A stretch of DNA of 64,000 nucleotides from Paramarasmius palmivorus (taxonomy: Eukaryota > Basidiomycota > Agaricomycetes > Agaricales > Marasmiaceae), in NCBI GenBank assembly GCA_037176845.1, contig JAYKXP010000036.1, positions 124,001-188,000 on the forward strand. The letters are read 5' to 3'. The notes under the pieces are model-generated. The model saw only the letters and a list, made by a program, of their open reading frames with translations, did no database searches and was not told the DNA's origin. The translations under genes and the position numbers were made by a program. Positions 25,593-36,008 of this stretch are shown here, in pieces. Numbering within the stretch: the first letter of the stretch is position 1; every line of letters begins with the position of its first letter.

Positions 25593-27188
25593 ATGGCTTC
25601 CATATACAAAACATTCTCAAAAATCACACAACTCATTCCATATGGGAAGGACCAGAATTGGGCATCATGGAAGTTTCGAATAGAAACTGCAGCAGGAGCA
25701 GTTGAATGCAGTGAACTGTTAGAGACAGTCACCAACTCCAGCAATGACAGGTCATTGAAATGGGCAATCATCAGCAAACTACCAAACAGTATAGTCCTCC
25801 GGTATAAGGATGTAAAGTCAACTGCAGAACTATGGAAAGCGTTGAAAGGAGATTTTGATCAAAAGAATGCTTTGGTAGAAGCATATCTGTTTAGATCTCT
25901 CCATTTGCTTGTATGCAGGGATATAACAAGGGTGGATGAACATTTGGACAAGCTTCTTGAAATTCGTAGTATGATCATCAACAAAGGAGGAGAAGTCCCA
26001 GATGACCAGTTCATAAACATCATCATCACATCCATTCCAAAGCAACTTTCCACCATAACTGCTCTCTTTTCCATGGGCAGAACTGCAGGGAGCGATCTAA
26101 AGGTCAACGAGGTCATTTCCACTGTTAGAGCAGAAGCACAAGGCATGGCTCTACACTCAAGTAGAGATCAGGTCAACCAAGCCTCAGACCAAGGAAGAGG
26201 AATTGGTGGTAGTGTTCACCGCAACAGTGATGGCAGCATTACTTGCTACAAATGCCAACAGAAGGGGCATATTGCTCGATACTGCACTGGTCAGATAGCT
26301 GAAAAGGCCAACACCTCAGTCCCCACCACTATTCAGGAACCAAAAACAGAGATAGCCTCTTTAGTTGGACTGGAACGGTTAGATTGGCATAGTGATGCAG
26401 ATACATGGTTGGCAAGAGTCACAACATGCCATACTCCAAAGGACAAACCCCCTACAGCAGCATTTCATGCTCACATAGTAGATGAGGGAGTGAAATTTGG
26501 TGAAGATGTAGCCAATCCACCCAACTCTACAAACAATACAGAGTCAGACTGGAATGATATGCCGGATGACCCATGGGACACAACTGAGGAAGAGGAACCA
26601 CAAACAGGGAAAGATGGGGAAGAGCTTGCAGAGTTGGAACATGAGAATGGGGACAATGACAAGAGCTATATAGATGATGCCATTACCTGGGAGATGGTTC
26701 AAACTGGCAACAACACAATGGACAACACCCAGGACAAGAATAACAACTCCAAAGGTCCTGAAACAACCCAGAAAATCCAAAAGGCCAAAAAGCTGAGAAA
26801 CAAGAAGCAGAAACAGAATGTAGTACAGCGTTATCACCAACCACTTAATGGCATTGAATGCCTCAATGTGGATGAAGTGAAGGCAGCTTATGCATACCAT
26901 CAAAATCCATGCTTCACCTTCGATGTTGCCCTTCAAACACTCACTTGTTTGAAAGCTCATTCAATGCTAGGCAGATTGATTGTGTTCACTCGCCGATTCA
27001 ATGAAATGCGTGCATTATCTTCCACAGGCAAGAAACTCCTAAAAGCAAAGAAAGAGCCGGATAAGCTGGGACCCATGGAAATCAAAGAAACATTGGAGGA
27101 TTGGCTTACAAAAAGGATTGTCTTCAGCAAAAGGTCAAACACTTCGCAAGTCACAGGCGACTATGCTCGGTTTGCAGGGGAGTGTTAG
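25593..27188 (+). CDS. Copia-type Gag protein of the non-autonomous element
   Basis: 531 residues from the ATG at 25593 to a TAG that lies in the first bases of the 3' LTR. The N-terminal 180 residues resemble Copia capsid (UBN2-like) proteins: WASWKFRIETAAGAVE, ELWKALKGDFDQ and HLDKLLEIRSMIINKGGEV. A CCHC zinc knuckle (CYKCQQKGHIARYC) lies near residues 220-233. After it come an acidic, Asn/Glu-rich stretch, a Lys-rich segment (KKLRNKKQKQN) and a C-terminal region with no match I know (DEVKAAYAYHQNPCFTFDV). The frame is intact although it is the only gene, which suggests that selection or recency keeps Gag functional, perhaps to package the RNA. Confidence 0.88.
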   Translation: MASIYKTFSKITQLIPYGKDQNWASWKFRIETAAGAVECSELLETVTNSSNDRSLKWAIISKLPNSIVLRYKDVKSTAELWKALKGDFDQKNALVEAYLFRSLHLLVCRDITRVDEHLDKLLEIRSMIINKGGEVPDDQFINIIITSIPKQLSTITALFSMGRTAGSDLKVNEVISTVRAEAQGMALHSSRDQVNQASDQGRGIGGSVHRNSDGSITCYKCQQKGHIARYCTGQIAEKANTSVPTTIQEPKTEIASLVGLERLDWHSDADTWLARVTTCHTPKDKPPTAAFHAHIVDEGVKFGEDVANPPNSTNNTESDWNDMPDDPWDTTEEEEPQTGKDGEELAELEHENGDNDKSYIDDAITWEMVQTGNNTMDNTQDKNNNSKGPETTQKIQKAKKLRNKKQKQNVVQRYHQPLNGIECLNVDEVKAAYAYHQNPCFTFDVALQTLTCLKAHSMLGRLIVFTRRFNEMRALSSTGKKLLKAKKEPDKLGPMEIKETLEDWLTKRIVFSKRSNTSQVTGDYARFAGEC

Positions 27189-27593
27189 AATTATTTATCC
27201 TTTTATGGTTTCATTTGATGATCTTTACTTAACATCGTTCATCTCTGATATTCGTATTCGTTCATCATTGTTCTATACACTGACCGCACGGTTCCATGCT
27301 TCTTGCTGTTACTCCATTGCCTCGGTGTGGCATCTTCATTAGTACATATTCGTATTATGCTGTTGAACATTGGTCTATATAAACTGTACATATCTACTGC
27401 TGAATATCATCGTCTCTTGCTATTGTCTTGCACCAGTACTGCTAAACCCAGTCCCAAGGCTCTTCACAAGTCTTTCGATCACCAATCACTGTCCTTAGAC
27501 CTTGCTGATTCGCTTAGGCGTCGATCACGGTCCGCTTGATTTGGCATCAAGTGTTAGGCGCTTCACCACTCGCTTAGATTATTGCTGCTAACA
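27183..27593 (+). repeat. 3' LTR of the gag-only element
   Basis: Direct repeat of 25019-25429, preceded by a short purine-rich tract (GCAGGGGAG) and followed by the second CGACA target-site copy. Confidence 0.95.
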
Positions 27594-29805
27594 CGACAGC
27601 CTGCTAACGGTTCGGGTAGGCAAAATCAAAAGCAACAAACGAGCAATCAACTACAAGCCCCGACTCTAATGCCGCCGTTCCTGAGAACCTGGGAACCTCA
27701 ACACAAGATGATAATCGCATTGTATGGCTCAATATCAACGAGACTGAGGACCTTGCCGCCTGTGTTGATACCTGCGTTGATCGCTGGAAGAATGCTGGCC
27801 CAGAGGCAAGAAAGAAAATGTTCGCATTATTCAGAATGACGGGTATTTTCATTGCAGTGTGCCGTCATGGACATCCCATCGTGATGTGTGATATGATTCA
27901 AAGTGGCGAACTGTTGAGTTCTTCTTTTAGATACCTGTGAAGTTGCTAACCCTGTTATCATTATAGTATGAAATATCCACTGGCCGTTACACACTCGCTA
28001 ATCACCAAACTGGGAGAAAAGCTCGGAGTAGGCTACGACATCATGTGTGCCTTCTTCACGACGCTGATGCATAGTGACAAACTCTGTGATCTTGTCAAGG
28101 ACAAGGACTTGATTGGCGTGGTACCTGCCTTTCATGGACATGCACATAATCGTAAATGTCAGGTAAATTGGCACCCACAGTACATGGACGGCGTTGGACT
28201 CGAGGATTTTGAAGAGTGTGAACGCACTTTTTCTCGTTCCAACAACCTTGCCGCAGTTACCCGTCTTTCAACGCCTTTTCATCGCCGGCAAGAAATCCTC
28301 GAACATTTTTCATTTCATTCGGAGGATAAATTGGCGAATAGCGGTGAGTTGATCTTGGTTATCTTTATGTGATGGTAGTCTGATGCTATCACAGGGAAGT
28401 TTATCTTGGCAAACTATCGCCAAGCGCTGAAGTGTCTCAATGACGATGCTCCAGCGCTTGAAGTCCTATTACAGAAACTCCAAATAACTGGACAAGATTG
28501 CGAGCAATTTCTCAAGGACGAGCGTGAGTACTTTGAAAAGCCTATTTCCGATGCCGAAGACGGCCAGGACTGGAAGATAGACTACGTCGAAGTTCTTCAT
28601 GCTTGGTGGGCAGCGGTGTGAGTCTTTGATTATAGCTCCCTTTGCATTACGTCTAATTCATGTGTTTACATAGCCGAAAATCGAGCGAAGCAGCCAAAAA
28701 AAATGATGATCTGGTAGCCTCCCCCTCGAAATATACTACCAGACAGGCATCGACAATCAGAGCACAACATCGCACCTCCCTGTCACTCGCAAACCTTGCC
28801 GAGCAGGCATGCTTGGATCTTGAATACCATAATGGTATCGAAGTAAGGTGGACAGCTGATAGCGCCGAGTATCTGGGAACACTATCAGGAATTGCCGCTC
28901 GTACTTACCGGCGTGCATTGGAAGAGCTTGAGCGGTTGTTAGTTCAACGACTGTTTGAATTGACCAAGCTGGGAATGAGTGGAGTTGGTGAGTTTATTCC
29001 TGCATACTCATAGTAGTATTCACTGCTGCTGCTGCCCAGGTTATAAACAGCGCGACAAGATCACTAAAGCACTCAAGGCTCAGGCTGAAGCCATTTGCAA
29101 GGCACTTGAATCATACAACAAGGCAGCATTAGCAGTCCACCCACCTTGGCAAAAGCTCGCAATGGATGATGTTATTGCAATGGTCACACTGGCTGACTTT
29201 GACTTGCTGAAGGATATCCATCTGGATATCTCCAAGCTTCCTTGGGCCCAGACCGCAAATCGTGAAGCCATGCACCTCCATTTCCGAGTCCGCCGGGCCA
29301 AAGAGGAGATCAAATGACTCAATGTCGAGATCACCAGATTATTGACGTACATGCTTGATGAACACACCGACTATCAAAATACTATTGCACGAACAATACT
29401 TACTGACCCAGAGCTCAGCAGTGAGCTCTCAAGGCAACTCAAACGTCATTCGGCAATACATTCCAGCATTGCTGAGCGCTTGGTTCAAACAAGCAAGCTA
29501 AAAACTTTCTCAGGTGTGTGCCATTGGAGTCGATATCCCGCAACAACGCAACTAATATATCCTGGGAACTACCAGGCAGCCTTGTTCCCGGAGAACGGCT
29601 CGGAGGCAATAATACAATGTGTACAGAGTCCTTACCTGATTGGGCAACAAAAGTCATAGGACTGACGGGCTTGGAAGGGGAAGGAGAGGATTTCAGTGCC
29701 GCTGATGTTGAACGTGACAGTCTGGAGAAGGCAGGATGGGACCCCTCAAAGATCATGTCGTTCATGGACGATCTTGCATTGTAGAAGTACCAAAAAAGAG
29801 CTAGC

Positions 29806-30492
29806 TTATTTATTCTGTACATCATGATCTATAGAATCTGAGTCGTCGACGTTTTGTGATAAAGTAGGTGGCGGACGTATGTGGAACAGCCTAATTTTTC
29901 CTGTACGACGACTTGGTGGTTTCTCTGGCAGCTGGCGACGCATACGCCTCCTCTCTAATGTACACGTTTAGGCTACAGTTCTGTTCAGAAACGGATGGAT
30001 GGGCTCACCTCTCTTCTCATGTAAGTCTCGCAGTGCTGCCTCTTCACGAAAAGCCCTTCGTTCCTCTTTTGTCATTGGTTGAGGTTCAACGCTACGGAAT
30101 TTTATCTGAGACCACTAATGAATAAAAAATGATCTGGATAGTGCAGGAGGGCTCACCGTTCTTTTTTGTTTCCTTGGGACCAAGATATTCACGTCGTCCG
30201 ATGGCAACGACTGTGTCCAGTCCATAATCGCCAGGTCGCGGACAACTTGAATGCGAGGTTGGTGAGGTACGATAATATTATTCTGGTTGAAGGTATGCTC
30301 GGCTTCTTGGAAGTTGATAGTGGATGCCACAGAACTCTCCCTACTAGAGGAATACCTGCTCGAGCCTGTGTATAAAGTACTATCCGTGTCTGAAAAGGAT
30401 AACTCAGTGTTTCTGAGTGTCTCTGTGTCGGTTTCTGCCCCTCCACTGTTGTCCAGCTCCCTGTCATGATACGTGTCTGGATTCCCTTGCAT
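29806..30492 (-). CDS. Small arginine-rich cargo protein of the KDZ element, unknown
   Basis: Reading from ATG at 30492, I can join three exons in frame: the first ends at an ACG|GTGAGC donor near 30159, the second begins WSQIKFRSVEPQP and ends near 30008, and the last runs to TAA at 29806-29808. The product has a Ser/Thr-rich N-terminus (SSRYSSSRESSVAST) and a basic C-terminal half (TKEERRAFREEAALRDLHEKR, RRRMRRQLPEKPPSRR). It resembles nothing I can name. It converges on the transposase gene, with about 20 bp between their stop codons. A nuclear or nucleic-acid-binding role is only a guess from composition. Confidence 0.55.
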
Positions 30493-30674
30493 TGGGTGAG
30501 TTGGTCGAAGAGATGAAAAAAAAAACACAGGTGAAACGAGACAGATTTCTGAACAATCCTCATTTCAATTACTATAAGTACAAGTCATCATGCCTGATCT
30601 ACTATCTATGCAGTTGATTTGATTCGTTTTTCTAGAAACACTGAGTCATTAACCTGTTCCATATGGATACGGCT

Positions 30675-31480
30675 TCAGTGGCTCACCCTGAGACGACGCA
30701 AAGACTCCATTTGGGCCAAATACGGCCGATGTTGACTCCGCCACTTCGACTTATACCTGTTTTGACGTGCTCGGTATAGATTGAGGGCCTCAATTCTTTC
30801 TGTCTCTGGAAGCTCATGCATACGCACGAGTTGCCTATGTATCGTAGAGACCAGAAAAGGCCATGTCAGTGCTACCACTGTTGAAATTGCGATTGATTTG
30901 CTCACCTGCGTTTGCGTTGGCGTGCCTTGGCTTGAAGGACTTGGCGATTTCGTTGGTAATATTCCCGTGCATAATGTCGAGCGCGCTCACGGCGTCTCTC
31001 AACCTGGCCAGACTTGGACTCGTCTTGTGAGTCGAGAGCATGTCGGCCTGAGCGAGTGGCAGAATTTAGCGTTCGTTCAACATTCTGTTGATTAGAGCAC
31101 ACGGGAGGAGGATGTATCTTGTCCAAAGCATGTGAATTTCCAATAGGTGCAACTCGAAGCTTTTTCTGTCGGACTCGTTCAGGAGGGCAGGGTGTTGATG
31201 GAACTGTGGACTCGACAGATGAGTCCTCAGTATACACAGGGGGAGGTGACTTGGAGACCGGCCTCGTAGGGGAAGAGATAAATAGCCTACGAGTTGCAGG
31301 ATGAAGACGTGGGGTTGGGATTGGAGAGGAGATGTAATGTCGTTGAACTGCTAATTGTTGGTAATAGGGGGAATAACTTGCTTCAGGGGAAGAAGGTGGT
31401 AGAATGTTGTCTGAGTCGTAAAGCGGGTTGAAATGCCTGGTATCGACCTTGGTTCTTGAATGGAAAATGGGCGGAGCCAT
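30675..31480 (-). CDS. Basic-region cargo protein of the KDZ element, unknown
   Basis: The ATG at 31480 opens MAPPIFHSRTKVDTRHF. Exon 1 runs to about 30907, where CGCAAACGCAG|GTGAGC gives a donor. Exon 2 begins QLVRMHELPETERIE and ends in LRRLRVSH with TGA at 30675-30677. The first half is Pro/Ser-rich. The second half carries a long basic, probably helical stretch (RRRERARHYAREYYQRN, then VLQAKARQRKRR) that looks like a DNA-binding basic region without an obvious leucine zipper. Similar RNRE-type basic segments occur in unnamed proteins near mushroom KDZ elements, but I cannot assign a function. A further 3' exon is possible because GTGAGC follows LRRLR. Confidence 0.55.
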
Positions 31481-32368
31481 GCTGATGATGATGTGATCCA
31501 AGGTAGAAAACAGGTAACGTCAACGGTAGCCTTCAGGCCTCTTTCCCAAAATAGATATTCCTCCGAATCCTGGGGATACATTGAAATCGTCTTTGTAGGG
31601 TATGCAGGTCTCTGACAAGGGCCAGAAGTATGTGAGTGCACGGCTCAGCTTGAGTGAATCTCAGTTAGAAACTCTCCACGGAAAATAAGAAACTGAGGCG
31701 AGACCATCCCTTTGCCATAAAAAACAGAACCATGAGCGGCGTAATATATTCCATGATAATATGATTAATCTACATGTTTTTGGTGAGGGAATAGAGGCAG
31801 ATTATGGGGAAATATGACACATCTAAGAAACTCTCCATGCGCGCGTATAGAAACTCTCCACTATAATACTTTTCGCCTCATACTAGACCTATAAACGCAA
31901 CACGTCTTTACCAAACAGCATACAGATAACCTTGACGTATATCAGAAGTGTGTTAGCAAAGATCTCGGTCAATAGGGCGACCCCCAGAGTGGGGAAAGTT
32001 GTCGATGGTATTGACGAGAGACAAGGACTGCATCAATAATGCGATCAATGCCGACTTTTGGTAGTGTTTTGTGCATTTTTCATGGCCAAACCTTCTTCGC
32101 CCTCCTCAAACGACAGTTTCAGCTTACTGAAGGCTTATAGGTACTATGTAGCAACTATAGACATCGACTTGCACTTTCTGTATAACATATAGCCCTAAGA
32201 TATTGCCTCAAGAATGATTAAAATCAGGCATTGACGTATGTTCGTTTAATGAGATTTCCTGCACAACGATATTTCAACTAGCTATGGCCCTATGGGAGTA
32301 CAATGCTATAACACTACTACAATACTGAAGATAGTGATCGATGATACAAAATGCCAGAACACCCTGAA
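31481..32368. other. Intergenic inside the KDZ element, with a triplicated 12-mer
   Basis: No gene is seen in about 890 bp upstream of the basic-region gene and downstream of the TET gene. The 12-mer AGAAACTCTCCA occurs three times in direct orientation (31667, 31826, 31849). The stretch is AT-rich. Confidence 0.6.
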
Positions 32369-33901
32369 TTACACAACAAATTTTGTGAAGTTGGCGAACG
32401 CTGATTTCCAGCGCTCCTTGTCCCTTGCCTTTGCTAACTTTGCTTCTTCCGACGATAAAGATGCCCAAAAATCCTTTTCCATCTGAAATCCACGCTCTAC
32501 CCACCGAAAGAGACTACCCGCCGTGTATTGTGTAAAGGAGTAGCGCCACTTGTCAGGTGCTATTGCGGTGTTGGAATGGCGCAACACAGCTGAGAGGAGG
32601 AGAATGGTAGTACCCGGAGGGAATTCGATGACGAGCTTCAAGTCCCAGAGAATTAAATGGCCGCCTTTCTTATAGTCATACCCGCGTTCAGTTGGTGAAA
32701 GGGCTGTGATCGCACAGAAGCCATCCGCGTGATTCGCAAAGTCAGTATGCTCAACGCATACAGTCCGCGGGCCAAAGTTGAACGTGACATGGGCAAAGAT
32801 GCTGTTGGCAAAATTCCAGTAGAGTGAGGCGTCTTTCTTCTTGAGTTCGGTGCGATTGTCGGCATACTGTTTATACAGAACTGGCTGGCAGTGATAGAAT
32901 GCCGATGATTGGTACCCCGCTAGTCGCCTCACGTCTGGATCGCTGAGGAGATTTCGGATGATGTGATCGTTGGTGGCAATTGATTGACCTACAACCTGGG
33001 GGTGCTAGCATAGAATCGTTTAACCAATATGTTGTCAGTAGAACAATACATGATGTACCTTCATTCCTTGATCACAAGAGACACCAGCAGATAGCGCACC
33101 AAATCCTCCGCGTTGATTATCTGCTAGCTTTCCAGTAAACCGTGGCTTCGAAGCAGCGAATACGTTAGCCGCCCGCTCAACGGCTCCGGGCCAAGTCTTC
33201 TCGTCTGCGAACCCAATGCAATGAGCAATTTGATAACCGTCTTGACCAACGTCATATCAAATCTATTTGTAGGAAGTTAGTACCGAAAATGCGGGGAGAA
33301 TGCATACTAACTTTCCATTCCATTCGATCTTTCGGAAGTTGAACTTTGAACCTTCACCAATCATATCGTTGAGCGTGTATTCCTCATTTCCATACTCGGT
33401 ATGATAGCCGGTAAAGCCATTATGAGAAGCCCGCAATTGATCCATCCCGACATCGAGGATAACGCTTTCCTGGAGGCGTGGTCGTTTGGGTGAAGGAGCG
33501 ACATATGTCTCTGGAGTCTTCAGAGCCTTCGCAGCAGCTCTTTTCAGCTGGCGATTCTTCTTGCTTTGAGTCTTTGCATGCGATCTTCGTTGTTCTTGCT
33601 CAGGTATAGATGCTGTGCATGGAGAATTTTCGGATGAGTGGCAACGCGGTGATGGCGAGAAAGTAAGCATACATTCACCGACACTATCTCGCGTATATTC
33701 ACCGACACTATCTGAAATGGAAGTCTTGGAGGATATCTCGTTGGCGAGCAGTGCCGATGGCATCGATATGTTGACGGCTAGGTCATCTCGTTGGTTTTCG
33801 AAGGCTTGCTGGAGAAGAGACGCGAAATCGAAGTCACTTGGCAGATGGATGGGGGTCAGGGTGTTCATACCAGCTTGGCGAATGGTCCAATGTGAGCACA
33901 T
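32369..33901 (-). pseudogene. TET/JBP-like 2OG-Fe(II) dioxygenase, probably frameshifted
   Basis: Exons are about 33901-33312, 33262-33059 and 33004-32369. The last two join in frame and carry the catalytic domain: WPGAVERAANVF, a Gly-rich RGGFGALSAGVS segment, the Fe-binding H-x-D in VCVEHTDFANHADGF, GGHLILWDLKLVIEFPPG, the distal His in SAVLRHSNT, and the 2-oxoglutarate Arg in RYSFTQYTAG. This is the fungal TET/JBP type, which oxidises 5-methylcytosine in DNA. Exon 1 is a Ser/Lys-rich N-terminal region ending NFRKIEWNGK. Its intron (GTTAGT..TACTAAC..ATAG, 33311-33263) is textbook, yet splicing there leaves exon 2 one base out of frame, and the useful frame begins just after a TGA. I therefore think a 1-nt indel lies near 33250-33262, or the N-terminal gene model is wrong. 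The start Met is chosen at MCSHWTIRQAG. Confidence 0.82.
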
Positions 33902-34309
33902 GGTCAACAAAAAGTAAACAGATAAAACAAATTCCAAGGTGCCTCGATAAGTTCCTGCGAATTCCCGGGTGTCGAGTATTCGCAGAATGAGGAAAAGAAC
34001 AAGACACATATTCCCAGGGTGTTGAGTATACGTTGGTGGAATTCAAATATGAAGATAGTTGTTATGACACACACCATTAGCCTTGCTTGTTATCTTGTAG
34101 AAAGTCCAGATGACAGAAGGAATCAACAAAACATTTCCATCAACGTGACCATGCAGCGCATCTCAGGACCACAAGACCTTTCCAAATTAGGAATGAATTT
34201 TCATCTCCGACTTCAGATCATCAACACTTGCCTAAATCAGCCACATCGAAAGCCACACCCTTTCCCAACCCTTTCCCGGCTCCCTGTTTCTCTCCTAGCC
34301 TCTAACATC

Positions 34310-35608
34310 ATGTCAAACAACAAGTCTACCCCCAACACCTCCACCCCTCAATTCGTTTTCCTTTTGCTCTGGCCAACAGCATTCGGGAGATATCAAGTTT
34401 CCTCATCGACGACAGAGCAACCCGAGCTCGATCCCGGCATATATGCACAGATGTAAGCGTCCTTACACTGTAACTTGGATATGCTCTTTTATGACACAAC
34501 AACTGCACAGACCCTTCATTCCCGGTGGGCGTAGTGGCGGAAGATGGCCTGTAGTTATCCAGGTCCCTCATGAACACAGTCAATTTCTATTTGAGTCCTT
34601 GCAGGGCGTACTCGACTCCATTCACCAAATCAGCAATATCAATGCGCTGTGGGAGGCTGTTTCAGGATTGGCAGACTTTCAGAATGCCTGCGCAATCCTT
34701 GATGAGCTCGGAGTTTACTTCTATGCTATGCTACTTTCAAAGGAATTTGGCATCCTCATTGACTAGTATGTTGCACTGACTTCCAATACGGTCTTTCACT
34801 GATATATCCAAGTCGCCGGGCCCTTCGTGGATGGGTTGAATGCCACAACGACTGCAGACTTCGCGCCGAACCCATCATGCGTACCTACTCATCATTTGCG
34901 GATGCATTTTATTTCATGATCACTCGTGGAGAGGAACGAGTTGCACCAATTTCTGAAGAGCCCATTTCACCTTCCGACCATCAAAGGTCTGTTCCATCAC
35001 AGACAGCTCCACAACCCCCACCACAGCCAAATCAATTGGTGTCTCCTAGTCGCTCAGCTTCAAAGCCACCATCAGCACCATCTCCCTGTACCCCAGTAGG
35101 AAAGGGAAAGGGAAAATGGGTTCCACCGACACCGGAGAAGCTAGTGTTCTCCCAACGTACTGTAAAGGTGTTGACGCCACCAAGAAAATCAGACCCAGAG
35201 GTTGAAGGTAAGCACTGCAGTTAATACTACAGTGAATTGACACTCATACCATACTTAGAAAACCTTGCTGGCGACTTATCTTGGCTGGAAGCCTTCAATA
35301 GTTCAGGAGGTTTCACTTCATCCTCCCAGCCCGTTATTCGTGAACGTTCCCCAGTCCCTGTGGCTGGTCCCTCTCGTCAGCGTGAGGCCCACTCTCGGTC
35401 AACGCCACTTCTTACTGCCTTCCATCAGGAATATTTCCGTGCTCATGGCTATACCAGTGAAAATGTAGGGATAATTATTGGAATTTACCGTTCTATAGTT
35501 ACAGAGGATGGATTTCTTGAGCTAGTTACAAATATTTTTCCTGACTTGGTTGAGAGTGAGGTCCGATTTATTTGGGGAATGCTTACCGGGAGTTGGAATG
35601 AAGCGTAG
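34310..35608 (+). CDS. Uncharacterised cargo protein of the KDZ element
   Basis: Starting at ATG 34310 (MSNNKSTPNTSTPQF), the exons join at GTAAGC near 34455 (acceptor before 34512) and at GTATGT near 34767 (acceptor before 34813), with a further intron near 35206-35257. The stop is TAG at 35606-35608. The middle part is well-structured (GGRSGGRWPVVIQVPHEHSQ, RALRGWVECHNDCRLRAEP) and is followed by a Pro/Ser-rich linker and a C-terminal helical segment (ITNIFPDLVES-like, read as LVTNIFPDLVESEV). I do not recognise the family. The gene points away from the TET gene, so the two could share a divergent promoter at about 33902-34309. No lesion was noticed. Confidence 0.6.
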
Positions 35609-36008
35609 TCATGCAAATGTATGTAGTTGCTTTGCTGTAATTCTGGTCTCTTCCATATGAAAACCTTCAAATTTGTCTTGCCAAGTTGACTGTTGTGCGC
35701 GTGTTTAAAAAGTCTGAGTTGTGAATAGCCTAAGTGGAATGATAGGGAATTAGCACTCACAGGGCAGAGGATCGGGATTCCAATCTGTGGCACATTAACC
35801 CGAAAGTCGTGTTGTCCGAATCGTCCTTCAGGGATCCGTACGCCAACAATAAAATAAAAACAAACAAAATCTAGGGCATGAAATACGCGAATAAACAATA
35901 TATTTTTAATCCTACTCCCCCTTTGCCATGGTTCGGTACCAGGGCTACTCAATCGCCAAACACCTCATCTGTCCACGCCTCCGTCGAGCACATCGGGCTA
36001 AACGCATC
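35609..36008. other. Short gap; upstream exon of the next gene not resolved
   Basis: This stretch probably contains the promoter and a first exon of the next gene. A forward frame from 35878 runs toward it but ends in the wrong phase, so I leave the start open. Confidence 0.4.

Larger units (their letters stand above)
25019..27593 (+). mobile_element. Non-autonomous, gag-only LTR retrotransposon (2575 bp) nested in the KDZ gene
   Basis: Two 411-bp LTRs (25019-25429 and 27183-27593) begin TGTTAGAATT and end TGCTAACA, and I see no difference between them. The target duplication is CGACA at 25014-25018 and 27594-27598. The interior has one long gag-like frame and no protease, reverse transcriptase or integrase, so it must borrow enzymes from a Copia-type relative. 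It sits inside a 53-nt intron of the KDZ transposase, between the donor and the branch site. The identical LTRs make it probably the youngest insertion in the window. Confidence 0.95.
23142..29784 (+). pseudogene. KDZ transposase, broken by two stop codons; intron holds an LTR element
   Basis: A multi-exon gene from an ATG at 23142 (second in-frame ATG at 23154) to the TAG at 29782-29784. Recognisable family blocks include LLRHGYIGASATRPNLAFPLSLLEIY, the CPPCTY cysteine motif with MDGNNSLKQV, TGIFIAVCRHGHPIVMCDM, YPLAV with GVGYDIMCAF (first catalytic Asp), FHGHAHNRKCQVNWHPQY, GLEDFEECERTFSRSN, and the C-terminal RRAKEEIK..LNVEITRL. TGA codons at 24165-24167 and 29315-29317 fall exactly where the surrounding homologous reading continues; CGA would fit both. 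The intron after DEVKK (donor 24987, acceptor 27618-27619) contains the gag-only LTR element 25019-27593; without it the intron is 53 nt. The protein would be a cut-and-paste transposase with an RNase H-like fold. This copy should not make full-length enzyme. Confidence 0.9.

Noticed and set aside
35485..35952. 155-codon minus-strand frame between two cargo genes
   Set aside because: It overlaps the 3' exon of the 34310-35608 gene in antisense and has no familiar composition or splice logic.
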